Assembly: GCA_902599955.1 (NCBI GenBank)
Contig: CACKHK010000006.1
Location: 1-55,554, forward strand
Length of the DNA: 55,554 nucleotides
Direction: 5' to 3'
Source: an uncultured Pelagibacteraceae bacterium
GTDB lineage: Bacteria > Pseudomonadota > Alphaproteobacteria > Pelagibacterales > Pelagibacteraceae
Under the pieces are notes generated by a model. The model was given only the letters and a program-made list of their open reading frames with translations. It searched no databases and was not told the DNA's origin. Shown one piece after another: positions 1-9,135 of the stretch. Position 1 is the stretch's first letter. Every line of letters begins with the position of its first letter. A program made the translations under genes and the position numbers.

Positions 1-270
1 TCTGTTTTTGGTATTTCTAAAGATAGTGCAGAGAGTCACCAAAAATGGAGTAAAAAACTTAAGTTAAAATTTGAGTTGTTGGCTGATGAAGATAAAGTTT
101 CTCTAAAAGCTTACAAAGTGTGGGCCAAAAAGAAATTTATGGGCAGAGAGTTTATGGGAACTATAAGAAGTACTTTTGTAATTCAAAAAAACAAAATTAT
201 TAAAGAATGGACAAATGTTAAAGCAGCAGGACATGCTCAAGAGGTTTTAAATTTTATTAAGTGTGTTTGA
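1..270 (+). CDS. bcp: Peroxiredoxin, Bcp/PrxQ type (3' part only)
   Basis: The frame is open from base 1, so the 5' end lies outside the window. The 89 visible residues read like the C-terminal half of thioredoxin-dependent Bcp peroxiredoxins: VFGIS near the start, an LLADED stretch, then a GREFMGTIRSTFVI strand and a closing VKAAGHAQEVL helix. The family reduces hydroperoxides in the cytoplasm using thioredoxin. The peroxidatic cysteine lies in the missing part, so activity cannot be judged. An internal TTG at 76 is in frame but is not a believable start because homology extends upstream of it. A strong hairpin terminator follows. Confidence 0.85.
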   Translation, partial: SVFGISKDSAESHQKWSKKLKLKFELLADEDKVSLKAYKVWAKKKFMGREFMGTIRSTFVIQKNKIIKEWTNVKAAGHAQEVLNFIKCV

Positions 271-273
271 TGA

Positions 274-299
274 AAAAGGCCCCTTTTCAGGGGCCTTTT
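274..299. terminator. Bidirectional intrinsic terminator between bcp and amtB
   Basis: There is a perfect 10-bp stem, AAAAGGCCCC at 274-283 and GGGGCCTTTT at 290-299, with a 6-base loop. T-rich sequence follows on the plus strand, and the A run at 273-277 supplies a T run for minus-strand transcripts. It sits between the convergent ends of the peroxiredoxin and the ammonium channel and can serve both. Confidence 0.9.
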
Positions 300-329
300 C
301 TTAACTATAGAGAGAGAGATAGTTATTCT

Positions 330-1631
330 TTAGTCTCTTATTGCGTATGCAATTACACCAGACTCTGAAACGTCAGTTCCAAGTCTTTCAGCTTCTTTAC
401 TCAATCTAATACCCATTGTACCTTTCATAATTCCCCAAACTATTAGTGAAACTATAAATACAAATGCATTGATTGATATTACTCCAAGGAGCTGCGCACC
501 GAATGATGCATCGCCATTTGTAAGTGGAACAGCTAGTGTACCCCATACTCCAGCGAATAAGTGAGCTGGAATTGCTCCAACTACATCATCGATTTTAAGT
601 GAGAATAATAATTTAGTTCCGAAGACAACTATTAGTCCCCCAATTGCACCTATAAGAATTGCTGCTAGCGGTGAAGGCATTAATGGTTCAGCTGTAATTG
701 CTACTAGACCACCAATTGCTCCATTAAGCATTTGTATAACGTCAGTTTTACCTGCCATTAATCTAGTTATTGCTCCAGCTGCTAATACACCACCACAGGC
801 TGCTAAGTTTGTATTAATGAAAATATTTGATACTGCAACTGCATCGTCAAATGTTCCCATAGCTAATTGTGATCCACCGTTAAATCCGAACCAACCTAAC
901 CATAAAATAAATACACCAACTGTTACCAATGGTACAGATGACGCCGCAAATGGCTTCATAGGTTTAGCTGCTCCAGATTTATCAAATCTACCTGTTCTAG
1001 CTCCTAAAAGAATTGCACCAGCTAATGCTGCAGCACCTCCAGTTGAGTGAACAAGAGTAGAGCCAGCAAAGTCTGAGAAACCAGCAGCTGCTAACCAGCC
1101 ACCTCCCCACTGCCAACCCATAACGATTGGATAAATAATACCTGAAAGAATAGCTGCAAATAAAAAGAATGGCCATAATTTAATTCTTTCAGCTAGTGTT
1201 CCAGATACAATTGAAACTGTTGTTGCACAGAATACCATTTGGAAATACCAATCTGATCCATCAGCATAGCCAGTATCGACTGAACTTGCATCTGACCAAG
1301 GAGTAAAGCTTCCAATATATCCACCTTCTGGAATTCCGTATGCTAAATTATATCCAACCATCCAGAACATTATTCCAGCTATTGAAAATAATCCGATATT
1401 TTTGGCACATATCACTGATACACTTTTTGATGTTACCATTCCTGATTCGAGCATGGCAAATCCAGCTGCCATAAACATTACTAGAAAACCACAGACCAAG
1501 AAAAGAAATGTATTGAATATGAAACCTACCTCAGCTGAAACTGTAGTTTCAGCATAACCAGTGCTAGTCATATTAAGTAAGAAGAATAAACTTACTAATG
1601 GACCAACCAGTTTTTTTAAAAGTTTAACCAT
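330..1631 (-). CDS. amtB: Ammonium transporter, Amt/Mep/Rh family
   Basis: This is a 433-residue inner-membrane channel for ammonium uptake. An N-terminal signal-like segment ending near GYAETT is followed by about 11 membrane helices. Family hallmarks are visible: AGFAMLESGMV in the first conserved helix, the first pore histidine in LVHSTGGAAALAG, and the second in AHLFAGVWGTLAVP. Length matches the family (400-450). The ATG at 1631 is preceded by GGAGGTG, one of the best ribosome binding sites in the window. No GlnK (PII) gene is adjacent, although many bacteria pair the two. A 15-base palindrome upstream (1709-1723) may be regulatory. Confidence 0.95.
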   Translation of the reverse strand: MVKLLKKLVGPLVSLFFLLNMTSTGYAETTVSAEVGFIFNTFLFLVCGFLVMFMAAGFAMLESGMVTSKSVSVICAKNIGLFSIAGIMFWMVGYNLAYGIPEGGYIGSFTPWSDASSVDTGYADGSDWYFQMVFCATTVSIVSGTLAERIKLWPFFLFAAILSGIIYPIVMGWQWGGGWLAAAGFSDFAGSTLVHSTGGAAALAGAILLGARTGRFDKSGAAKPMKPFAASSVPLVTVGVFILWLGWFGFNGGSQLAMGTFDDAVAVSNIFINTNLAACGGVLAAGAITRLMAGKTDVIQMLNGAIGGLVAITAEPLMPSPLAAILIGAIGGLIVVFGTKLLFSLKIDDVVGAIPAHLFAGVWGTLAVPLTNGDASFGAQLLGVISINAFVFIVSLIVWGIMKGTMGIRLSKEAERLGTDVSESGVIAYAIRD

Positions 1632-1708
1632 TTCACCTCCGTTTAATTAAAGGTGCTGTTATATTTTTAAAAAAAATTAAAATCTATTGATTGTTAATTA
1701 AAAGAGAT

Positions 1709-1723
1709 ATGCAGTATTTGCAT
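1709..1723. promoter_or_regulatory. Palindrome upstream of amtB, possible operator
   Basis: ATGCA-N5-TGCAT is a perfect inverted repeat about 80 bases upstream of the amtB start, with TATAAC (minus strand, 1658-1663) as a possible -10 downstream of it. The position suits an activator or repressor site. No regulator is identified, and a 5+5 palindrome can occur by chance in AT-rich DNA. Confidence 0.25.
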
Positions 1724-1746
1724 GTAGTTTATCAATTACTTTAATA

Positions 1747-1792
1747 AAAAAACAGCCTCTATTAAATTGGTGTTTAATAAAGGCTGTTTTTT
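1747..1792 (-). terminator. Intrinsic terminator downstream of HU
   Basis: A long stem-loop: 1747-1758 pairs with 1781-1792 (core CAGCCT/AGGCTG flanked by A/T runs) and an inner arm 1760-1766 pairs with 1773-1779, with one mismatch between them. A T run follows on the minus strand. It lies 8 bases after the HU stop codon. Confidence 0.85.
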
Positions 1793-1799
1793 AAAAAGT

Positions 1800-2075
1800 T
1801 TATTTGTTAAAAACTTCTTTAAGCGCTTTAGCAGGTAAAAACTTTACCTTTTGAGAGGCTGCGATTTGGATTTGCTCTCCAGTTCTTGGATTTCGTCCAA
1901 TTCGGGCTTTTCTTTTAGCCACTTTATATGTTCCAAAACCAGCTATTTTCACATTATCGTCGCCTTTTAAAGCATCCAAAATAGTGTTGGTAATTGTATC
2001 AAAAGTTCGCTCGGCATCAGCTTTGCTTTGATTTAATGACCCAGCTAGTTTCGCTATAAGTTGTTTTTTGTTCAT
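1800..2075 (-). CDS. hupB: HU-family DNA-binding protein
   Basis: A 91-residue nucleoid protein that bends DNA without sequence specificity. It starts MNKKQLIAKLAG, and the beta-arm signature region GFGTYKVAKRKARIGRNPRTG with the NPRTGE tip is intact; length equals the family norm (90-99). The ATG at 2075 is preceded by CGGAGC, a reasonable ribosome binding site. It has its own terminator, so it is probably monocistronic. HU versus IHF: the sequence reads as HU, and a partner-specific assignment is not possible from the sequence alone. Confidence 0.93.
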   Translation of the reverse strand: MNKKQLIAKLAGSLNQSKADAERTFDTITNTILDALKGDDNVKIAGFGTYKVAKRKARIGRNPRTGEQIQIAASQKVKFLPAKALKEVFNK

Positions 2076-2226
2076 TTTAGCTCCGGTTTTAAAGGTTATG
2101 CTTATATACTTAACAAAATCATTGATAATTCAAGCTTTTTTTTTGTGTCTAAAATATTTTTTGGCACAACATATAGTTTTAAAAAAACGTTAATTTATGT
2201 AGCTTTTTTAACTGTCAAAAATGCCT

Positions 2227-3333
2227 TTAAAATAAGCCTAAATCTTTAAGGTCGTTGAAAGTCGCAAAAAACATCAAAGTTAATAATAAAAACATTCCGA
2301 TTCGAAAAAAACCTTCTTGAGTTTTTTGGCTTAACGGCTTTCCTAATACTTTTTCAAAGGCGTAAAACATTAAGTGACCACCATCTAAAAGTGGGATGGG
2401 AAATAGATTTATTAGACCTAGACTAATTGAAATATAAGCCATCATACTAATAAATGGGAGTATTCCAAACTCTGCAACTTGACCTGAAATTTTAGCTATT
2501 CTAATAGGCCCTCCTAATTGAGAACTGTCTCCAGAGCCAGTAATCATTGAACCCATATATTTAAGAGAAGAAGTGGTAACAAAGTAAACTTCTTTAAAAG
2601 ACTCAATTAATGCCCTCGCTGGTCCTAATTTTTTATGATTTATTTCATTGTTATAAGGACTAAGTTTTATGCCAATAATTCTTTTTTTAATTTTGTTTCC
2701 TAGATTATCATCTCCTGCAAAAATTTTTGGTTTTACTTTTAATAATAATTCTTGATCATATCTAGAAACTTTAAAATCAACTATTTCAGATGTTGACATT
2801 AAAATTAGTTTAGAAACGTCAAGAATACTCTCTACTTTGTTATTATCTATCTCAAGTATTATGTCATTTTTTTTCATTCCAGCAATTTCTGCAGGGCTGT
2901 CTTTTTGAACCTCATCGATAATTGCTGGGGTAAAGTCTTTTCCAGCAAACATATATATGAATAAAAAAATAAATATTGCTAAAACAAAGTTTGCAATTGG
3001 ACCACCTGCAACAATCAATGATCTTTGATACAACGGTTTTGTGACAAAAAGCTTTTCTTGATCTTCTTTATTGTATTTTTTTAAAAGTTCTTCTTGATCA
3101 GCCTGGGAAAAAACATTTCGATCTCCAAAAAATTTAACATAACCGCCAAGGGGTATCCAGCAAATTTTCCATCTTGTTCCAGATTTGTCATTCCAACCAA
3201 ATAATTCTTTTCCAAAACCTATAGAAAAGTCAGTTACTCCAACACCATATTTCTTTGCAAAATAGTAATGTCCATATTCATGAATAAAAACAACTACTAT
3301 GATCAATACAATAAATGGCAAAATAAAACTCAT
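2227..3333 (-). CDS. rseP: Membrane zinc metalloprotease, RseP/site-2 protease family
   Basis: A 368-residue M50 intramembrane protease. The zinc motif HEYGH lies at residues 18-22 inside the first membrane segment; a single PDZ region covers roughly residues 125-190; the third zinc ligand motif PIPLLDGGH is near residue 320 in the last helices. In the family this enzyme cleaves membrane-anchored anti-sigma factors and remnant signal peptides. In many proteobacteria rseP lies next to dxr and bamA; here it stands apart, between HU and the ThiV-like symporter. Only one PDZ copy is evident, against two in E. coli RseP. Confidence 0.9.
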   Translation of the reverse strand: MSFILPFIVLIIVVVFIHEYGHYYFAKKYGVGVTDFSIGFGKELFGWNDKSGTRWKICWIPLGGYVKFFGDRNVFSQADQEELLKKYNKEDQEKLFVTKPLYQRSLIVAGGPIANFVLAIFIFLFIYMFAGKDFTPAIIDEVQKDSPAEIAGMKKNDIILEIDNNKVESILDVSKLILMSTSEIVDFKVSRYDQELLLKVKPKIFAGDDNLGNKIKKRIIGIKLSPYNNEINHKKLGPARALIESFKEVYFVTTSSLKYMGSMITGSGDSSQLGGPIRIAKISGQVAEFGILPFISMMAYISISLGLINLFPIPLLDGGHLMFYAFEKVLGKPLSQKTQEGFFRIGMFLLLTLMFFATFNDLKDLGLF

Positions 3334-3376
3334 AACTTTTATAATATATTTATATAAACAGGATGTAAATGATGGT

Positions 3377-4807
3377 TTATTTTAGTCTCCAAGTTAAAAT
3401 AGGTAAAAATGTTGCAACAATAAAAGAACAAAATAGTAAGGATTGAGAGATAAATATAGGCAAAAAGTCTATTGGCAATATTATTCCAACCAAAATTGAT
3501 TTTGAAAAGTCTGGACTTGGAAAAAAAAGAATTCCTCCAACCAAGCCAACTATAATTGAAACATATGCATTTTTTTCATTAAATTGTTTGGAGTAAAAAC
3601 CATAAAAAACACTTAATACAGCTGCACAACAAAATAAATCAGCTAATAAAAATAAATACAAAATACTTAACCCCTGTGATGCCACAAAGAATGAGATCAA
3701 AGATATTAATATTATTATTTGCTTAGATAATTTAAAATAATCACCTTTAAATTTGATAACTTTATTTCCATCAACAATTATTAAACTAGAAATAGCGTTT
3801 ACCAAAGTATCTATGCTGCTTACTGTTAATGAAATAGCTAGAATTATTATTATAATTGATAAAAAAAGAGCATTTTCTTTAAGTAGCAAAGAAAAAAATG
3901 CTAGATCAGGAATAAGATTTGAATTTTGAGAAGTTGCAATTAACCCTGTAAATCCCATCAAAAATACAATTGGTATAATGATTAAAAATGAGAAAATTAG
4001 ACTACTTTTTAAAACTTTATTGTCTTTAGCTGCATAAACTCTTTGCCAATTTCCTTGATGAAAAAGATTTGTTGCTGCAACAGCTATAAAAAAAGTTAAA
4101 CCTGCAGTAAGATTTGGCAAATAGTTTAAACTTAATAAATTAGGTTTATTTTGTTTGATAAATTCAAAGCTAAACTCATTAGAGTTTAAAGATATCAAAT
4201 ACGAAAATGATATTATTAAAAGTAAACTAAAAACTGTAAACTGAATGTTATCTGTAAATATTGAAGCTCTTAATCCACCATACAATGTGTATAAAAGAGA
4301 GCTAATGATCACTATTGATGCTGTTATCCATAAGTTTGTTCCAGATATATAATTGATTAATATAGAAACAGCTGTCACCTCTGCTATTAAAAAAATGGAC
4401 ATGTAAAAAATGGATAAAAATAAAATCAGTTTAAACAATTTTGCACCAAATCTATATCTTATAACTTCAATTAAAGATTTGCCTCTTGGATATTTGTCTC
4501 TAAAATTTTTTCCTAAATAGATGAGAGCAAAAAGAGGAAATGCTGTTCCTAAAGAATATCCGATAACTGCACCTATGCCTCCCCAAGTTGCAGCAGATGC
4601 AGGACCAAACAATATCCATGCACCTAAAGCAGATGCGACCAAACTGGCTGTTAAAGAAAAAGTACCAACAGATCTACTTGCAACTAAATAATTATTAAGT
4701 CCTTGATACTTTTTAGAGTAAAGAATTCCAATTATTACAAAAATAATACTAATTGCTAAAGTTAATATTATTGCTGACGATTGACTGATGATATTTACTT
4801 GCTCCAT
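3377..4807 (-). CDS. thiV: Sodium:solute symporter under a TPP riboswitch; probable thiamin-precursor (HMP) transporter
   Basis: A 476-residue SSS-family symporter with about 13 hydrophobic helices and an SSS-like LVASALGAWILFGPA segment near residue 55. The decisive clue is the TPP aptamer that ends only a few bases before its ATG. SAR11 bacteria are known to lack thiC and to need the thiamin pyrimidine precursor HMP, and a riboswitch-linked SSS protein (ThiV) was proposed as its importer. The substrate is therefore inferred from regulation plus published SAR11 physiology; the protein alone would only be called a sodium symporter. No other thiamin gene is adjacent. Confidence 0.82.
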   Translation of the reverse strand: MEQVNIISQSSAIILTLAISIIFVIIGILYSKKYQGLNNYLVASRSVGTFSLTASLVASALGAWILFGPASAATWGGIGAVIGYSLGTAFPLFALIYLGKNFRDKYPRGKSLIEVIRYRFGAKLFKLILFLSIFYMSIFLIAEVTAVSILINYISGTNLWITASIVIISSLLYTLYGGLRASIFTDNIQFTVFSLLLIISFSYLISLNSNEFSFEFIKQNKPNLLSLNYLPNLTAGLTFFIAVAATNLFHQGNWQRVYAAKDNKVLKSSLIFSFLIIIPIVFLMGFTGLIATSQNSNLIPDLAFFSLLLKENALFLSIIIIILAISLTVSSIDTLVNAISSLIIVDGNKVIKFKGDYFKLSKQIIILISLISFFVASQGLSILYLFLLADLFCCAAVLSVFYGFYSKQFNEKNAYVSIIVGLVGGILFFPSPDFSKSILVGIILPIDFLPIFISQSLLFCSFIVATFLPILTWRLK

Positions 4808-4808
4808 T

Positions 4809-4873
4809 ATTCCCTTTCTGAATTACCGGACAGGTTCATTGGGTTTTTCTCAGCCTATACTGGCACCCCATGT
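4809..4873 (-). promoter_or_regulatory. TPP (thiamin pyrophosphate) riboswitch
   Basis: On the minus strand the conserved TPP elements appear in order: GGGGTGCC, GGCTGAGA, ACCC, TGAACCTG, CCGGTAAT and AGGGAA. The aptamer is compact, and its conserved 3' GGGA lies 3 bases before the ATG at 4807. The only possible Shine-Dalgarno is therefore part of the aptamer itself. This suggests translational control in which ligand binding hides the ribosome site, with no separate expression platform. The aptamer call rests on motif order; the mechanism is inference. Confidence 0.93.
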
Positions 4874-4922
4874 GTCAATATAAAGTATTTTTTTTATTTT
4901 AAAAACACATAATTTAATTTTT

Positions 4923-5315
4923 ATGATTAGAAAAATTTTAATACTTACAATTTTTCTATTTGCATTTAGTGCGAATGCAATGGAAAAGAAAACTACATTT
5001 GACCAAAAATTGTTTAATAAAGCCCAATCAGAGGGTAAAGTTATAGTGATTAGCTCTTGGATAGAATATTGTTCATCGTGTGCAAAACAAATGAAAATAT
5101 TGCAAACTGCCAAAAAAGAAGGTGAATTATCAGATATTAAATTTGATAATATTGAGTATTTTTCATTTGATGTAACAAATAGAGATATTGCTGATGCTTT
5201 TAAAGTACTTTATCAGACTACTCTATTAATTTTTAAGGATGGTAAAGAAGTCTATAGAAGCATTGGCGAAACTACAGAAGATTTGATTTATGAGGCTTTA
5301 AAAGCTTCAATTTAA
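4923..5315 (+). CDS. Periplasmic thioredoxin-like protein
   Basis: 130 residues with a clear signal peptide (MIRKILILTIFLFAFSANA) and a thioredoxin fold. The redox pair is C50-S-S-C53 in the context IEYCSSCAKQM, and a cis-proline-like TTLLIFKDGKEVYRSIG strand-turn-strand lies near the C-terminus. It resembles the C-terminal thioredoxin domain of DsbD or DUF255-like proteins and may reduce or isomerise disulfides outside the cytoplasm. It diverges from the riboswitch-controlled symporter with about 50 bases between, and converges on the ABC permease. The partner is unknown; a CcdA gene exists at 49140-49847 but is not linked. Confidence 0.75.
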   Translation: MIRKILILTIFLFAFSANAMEKKTTFDQKLFNKAQSEGKVIVISSWIEYCSSCAKQMKILQTAKKEGELSDIKFDNIEYFSFDVTNRDIADAFKVLYQTTLLIFKDGKEVYRSIGETTEDLIYEALKASI

Positions 5316-5338
5316 AAAATTACAAAAATTATTAAATA

Positions 5339-7864
5339 TTACTCATTTCTAACAAGCGGATAAACTTTTGGACTTAAATATTTAAAGTTTGTCATTATTA
5401 TAAGAGCAAGTGTTGTTAAACCTACACCAAGTATAACATATAAAAATATATCAAATTCGAATAACCAATTGAGTTGAAATATATTTTCAATAATAAACTT
5501 TGATGCTATTGCAGAAAAAATAGTAGAAAATAATATTATAGACAAAAAAGATATTATGAATTCAATAATTGAAGAAATAATAATTTCTTTCTTTGAAAAG
5601 CCTAAAATTTTGAAAATAAGATTTTGAAATGTTTTAATTTTTCCTTGAACAATAATTGCACTTGAAATTACAACTAAGCCAATAATTACTGTGACAGCTG
5701 AAATTATACTAACCGCTACAAATACTTTATTAAGCACATCAGTTACTTTTGACAAATAATCAGAAATTTTTATTATTGATACACTCGGGAATTGATCTAA
5801 GAAATTAACTTCATTGAAATTTTCAGTTTCTTTAAATTTTATTGTTGATAGGTACTCATGTGGAATATTTTTTGCGAATTGTGGATTAAGCAACATTGCA
5901 AAGTTAATACTTAAATCTTGATAATTCACCAATCTAAAATTAACTACTTCTCCTTCAATTTCTCTACCATAAATTCTAAGTGTAAACTTATCACCAATTT
6001 TTACTCCAAAGTCTTTTGCAACTTTGCTATCTAATGAAATTTGCAATTTGTTAGGTTGTGAAGTGTCCCACCAACTACCCTCTAAAATTGGATTATCTTT
6101 TGGAATTGTATCTGTCCAAGAAACTCTTCTATCATTCATAATTACCCAATAACTATCATTAGTATTTGATATATAGGTGTTAGGATCTACTCCATTAATC
6201 TTAACAATTCCAGCTGACACCATAGGAACAATTTCTATTACGGCATCTTCATCTGTTTCATTAATGACTTTTTGAAATAAATCTTTCTGATTATTTTGAA
6301 TACCTAAAAAGAAATAATCAGGAGCAATATCTGGAATTGATTTTGCAATTTCTCTTTTAAAATTAGAGCCTACAAATGCTAAAGTAAGCAACAATGTCAT
6401 TCCTAATCCAAGAGACATAACAGTTATTGGAGTAATACTTTTTGATTGTGTAATATTTTTAACCGCTATTTTTGACGAAATTCCAAGATTAGTTAGATTG
6501 TTCCTTAGTAATAATATTATTAAACGGGAAACATAAAAAAACATAGCTAAGCATACAAAAAAAGAGGCAAAATAAATAAAGCTGTAATATGGAAGAGAGG
6601 ACCTATATGCAAATAAAATAATTAAAATAGCTAGTAGAAATAAACTTAATATTATTGATTTTTTTGAATACTTAAACTGCAAACTTTGAAAAACATTTCT
6701 AAACAAACTAGAGGCTTTAATTTGGTCAATAGAATTAACTGTAGGGATTGAAAATATAATTATTACCAATAATCCAACTAAAAAAACTATTGATAAATTT
6801 GTTAATGAAAAAGAGGCCTCAATATTTAATCCAAGTCCATCTGATATATATTTATCTACAATTGGCACCAATAGAAAACTTAATCCATAAGCAATTAGTG
6901 AAATAACAAATAAAATAATAAATAATTGCAAATAATAAACGGTCTTAATATTTAAAGAATTAATCCCTATTGCTTTTTGAACTGCAATTGATGAATTTTT
7001 TTGATTAATAAATGAAAGAAGGGTATTTGCAATTCCTATTCCAGCAATAAGCATAGCGCTTATGGATACCAATGACAAAAATTGTGAAAAATTATCAATA
7101 ATTCTTTTAATTCCTCCAGCAGAATTTTCTGGATATCTTATTTTTACTTTATTATCATCTTTAAAAATATTTATAATTTTATTTATTTTATTATCTTTGT
7201 TTTCGTTACTATCAAATCTAATTTTGTATTCGTAATTTAAAAAGCTTCCCAAAGTATTTAGTTCTAAATTATCTAATGTTTTTTTTCCTGTAAGGGCAAA
7301 ATCACCAAAAACAAAAGCTCCACCAATATCTGGCATAGCTTTCACAATACCAATAACTTTAAATTCTTTATTTTGAACTTTAACGATATCATTAATTTTA
7401 AGTTTTAAGTTCTTAAATATATTTTCGTTTACCATTATGGTATTTTCAATTTTATTTAAATTTTTTAATGATCCACTTGGTTCATAAATTACATCTCCAT
7501 ATAGAGGGTAATTTTGATCTACTGCTTTAATTCTTGTAAATGATGTTTTATTATTTTTTTTTTTGGTTGTTGAAATCATTGTACTGAATTCAACCATTTG
7601 CGATACTGTGGAAAAACTTCTAACCTGATTGATTAAACTTCTGTCACCTTCTTTATTATTGTAATCAATTTCTAAATCCCCTCCTAAAAGAACTTTTGAA
7701 TTTTCATCAAGTTCATTTTCTAAACTATCCTCGATAGTAAGAATGGCACTAAGTATAAATAGGCTTATTAATAATGTAATAATAATACTTAGTATTTTTG
7801 AGTAACTTCTAGATAAATCTCGAAATGCGTATCCAGAGTAAAGACTTAAATCATTTATTTTCAC
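5339..7864 (-). CDS. ybbP: ABC transporter permease, YbbP/FtsX-MacB family
   Basis: 841 residues with two FtsX-type modules. One N-terminal helix is followed by an extracytoplasmic region, then four-helix groups around residues 260-440 and again at 720-840. This duplicated layout is that of YbbP-type permeases. The gene overlaps the 3' end of its ATPase by 14 bases, so the two are translationally coupled. Together with the adjacent divergent tesA this reproduces the ybbA-ybbP/tesA neighbourhood of E. coli. The cargo is unknown; export of a lipid or envelope molecule is inferred from the family. Confidence 0.85.
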   Translation of the reverse strand: MKINDLSLYSGYAFRDLSRSYSKILSIIITLLISLFILSAILTIEDSLENELDENSKVLLGGDLEIDYNNKEGDRSLINQVRSFSTVSQMVEFSTMISTTKKKNNKTSFTRIKAVDQNYPLYGDVIYEPSGSLKNLNKIENTIMVNENIFKNLKLKINDIVKVQNKEFKVIGIVKAMPDIGGAFVFGDFALTGKKTLDNLELNTLGSFLNYEYKIRFDSNENKDNKINKIINIFKDDNKVKIRYPENSAGGIKRIIDNFSQFLSLVSISAMLIAGIGIANTLLSFINQKNSSIAVQKAIGINSLNIKTVYYLQLFIILFVISLIAYGLSFLLVPIVDKYISDGLGLNIEASFSLTNLSIVFLVGLLVIIIFSIPTVNSIDQIKASSLFRNVFQSLQFKYSKKSIILSLFLLAILIILFAYRSSLPYYSFIYFASFFVCLAMFFYVSRLIILLLRNNLTNLGISSKIAVKNITQSKSITPITVMSLGLGMTLLLTLAFVGSNFKREIAKSIPDIAPDYFFLGIQNNQKDLFQKVINETDEDAVIEIVPMVSAGIVKINGVDPNTYISNTNDSYWVIMNDRRVSWTDTIPKDNPILEGSWWDTSQPNKLQISLDSKVAKDFGVKIGDKFTLRIYGREIEGEVVNFRLVNYQDLSINFAMLLNPQFAKNIPHEYLSTIKFKETENFNEVNFLDQFPSVSIIKISDYLSKVTDVLNKVFVAVSIISAVTVIIGLVVISSAIIVQGKIKTFQNLIFKILGFSKKEIIISSIIEFIISFLSIILFSTIFSAIASKFIIENIFQLNWLFEFDIFLYVILGVGLTTLALIIMTNFKYLSPKVYPLVRNE

Positions 7865-8525
7865 TTATTACTCCATCTTTAATAATGATTTTTCTTTTTG
7901 TTAAATTAGCCAAATTATTATCGTGGGTAACCATTATTAAACTTGCATTTTCATCTTCAATATAATTAAAAAGTAAACTAGAAATTTTATCTGTATTTTC
8001 ACTATCTAAGTTACCAGTAGGCTCATCCGCTAAAATTAGCTCTGGTTTCATTGCAACAGACCTTGCAATGGCAACCCTCTGTTGTTCGCCTCCTGAAAGT
8101 TGGCTTGGAAAATTATTAAATCTATTACTTAAACCAAACCTATCTAAAATTTCTTTTGCTTTCACTGTTGGATTATCAAATTTATTTATTTCTAAGGATA
8201 GGCTAACATTTTCAAGTGCAGTATAATTTGGTATTAAATAAAAGGATTGAAATACTATTCCTATATTTTTTCTTCTAATTTTAGAAATTTCATCCTCATT
8301 CATTTTAGACAACTCTGAATCTCTAAAAAAAATATTTCCTGATGATACTTTTTCTAGACCTCCGATCAACATGATTAAACTTGTTTTGCCTGAACCACTT
8401 TCACCAACTACTGAAATAGTTTCTTTATTATCTGCTTCGAAACTAATATTTTTTAAAATATTTATAGACTTGCTGTCTATTGTATAATTTAAATTAACAT
8501 TAGATAATTTTAAAAGTTTACTCAT
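7851..8525 (-). CDS. ybbA: ABC transporter ATPase, YbbA/LolD type
   Basis: 224 residues from the ATG at 8525 ([12 protein letters not shown]). Walker A is GESGSGKTS, the Q-loop is FQSFYLIP, the signature is [14 protein letters not shown], Walker B is [13 protein letters not shown] and the H-loop is MVTHD. This is a MacB/LolD-class ATPase for the YbbP-like permease encoded just after it. An in-frame upstream ATG at 8582 would lie within tesA on the other strand and adds 19 residues unlike any family N-terminus, so it is rejected. The chosen ATG overlaps the ATG of tesA within CATG. Confidence 0.9.
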   Translation of the reverse strand: MSKLLKLSNVNLNYTIDSKSINILKNISFEADNKETISVVGESGSGKTSLIMLIGGLEKVSSGNIFFRDSELSKMNEDEISKIRRKNIGIVFQSFYLIPNYTALENVSLSLEINKFDNPTVKAKEILDRFGLSNRFNNFPSQLSGGEQQRVAIARSVAMKPELILADEPTGNLDSENTDKISSLLFNYIEDENASLIMVTHDNNLANLTKRKIIIKDGVISENK

Positions 8526-9135
8526 GATAAAAAAATTAATTATAAAAATAATTGTTTTATTAATACCAGCATTTGTAGCCAAAGCCGATTACAAAGTTGT
8601 CTTATTTGGTGATAGCCTTATGTCAGGTTATGGTTTAGATAAAAAATATCATTTATCGAATGTGCTTGAGAAAAATTTAAATAAAAAAGGCTTAAAAGTA
8701 AAAGTGATCAATGCGAGTGTATCAGGGGATACATCTGCTGGAGGTTTAAACAGGATTGACTGGACAATTAGTGAAAAGAATATTGATATAATTTTATTAT
8801 GCCTTGGTGCAAATGATATGTTGCGTGGAATTAGCCCAAATGAAACCAAAAAAAATTTAGATCAAATTATAATAAAAATATTAAATAAAAAAATTCAAAT
8901 AGTTATTGCTGGAATGATTGCACCTGAAAGTCATGGGAAAGATTATAAAAATGAATTTGATAAAATTTTTAAAAGTTTGTCTGTCAAATATGAAATGGAT
9001 TTAATACCTTTCTTGCTAGATGGAGTTGCTTTAAATCCTAATTTAAATTTAGATGATGGTATGCATCCAAATGAAAAAGGTGTCATAGTAATAAGTAAAA
9101 ATATAGAGAAAAAACTACTTAATATTCTTGATTAA
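8524..9135 (+). CDS. tesA: SGNH-family thioesterase/arylesterase, TesA-like
   Basis: 203 residues with a signal peptide (cleavage near VAKA-DYK). SGNH blocks are complete: the nucleophile in GDSLMSGYG (Ser31), a block-II glycine in ASVSGDTSAGG, Asn97 in LGANDMLRG, and the D178/H181 pair in DGMHPNEKG. The family hydrolyses acyl-CoA thioesters, lysophospholipids or aryl esters in the periplasm. The start codon overlaps that of the divergent ATPase gene. The 3' end overlaps the convergent alanine dehydrogenase by 4 bases. Confidence 0.9.
   Translation: MIKKLIIKIIVLLIPAFVAKADYKVVLFGDSLMSGYGLDKKYHLSNVLEKNLNKKGLKVKVINASVSGDTSAGGLNRIDWTISEKNIDIILLCLGANDMLRGISPNETKKNLDQIIIKILNKKIQIVIAGMIAPESHGKDYKNEFDKIFKSLSVKYEMDLIPFLLDGVALNPNLNLDDGMHPNEKGVIVISKNIEKKLLNILD

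Noticed and set aside
817-1050. 77-codon plus-strand frame inside amtB
   Set aside because: Antisense to conserved ammonium-channel helices; proline/asparagine-rich composition is what the reverse of Gly/Ala/Leu codons gives.
4850-5113. 87-codon minus-strand frame across the riboswitch and thioredoxin start
   Set aside because: It overlaps the TPP aptamer and the thioredoxin signal peptide on the other strand; both are better explained features.
8526-8582. Upstream extension of the YbbA-like ATPase to an ATG at 8582
   Set aside because: Adds residues complementary to the tesA signal peptide and unlike ATPase N-termini; MSKLLKL at 8525 matches the family.
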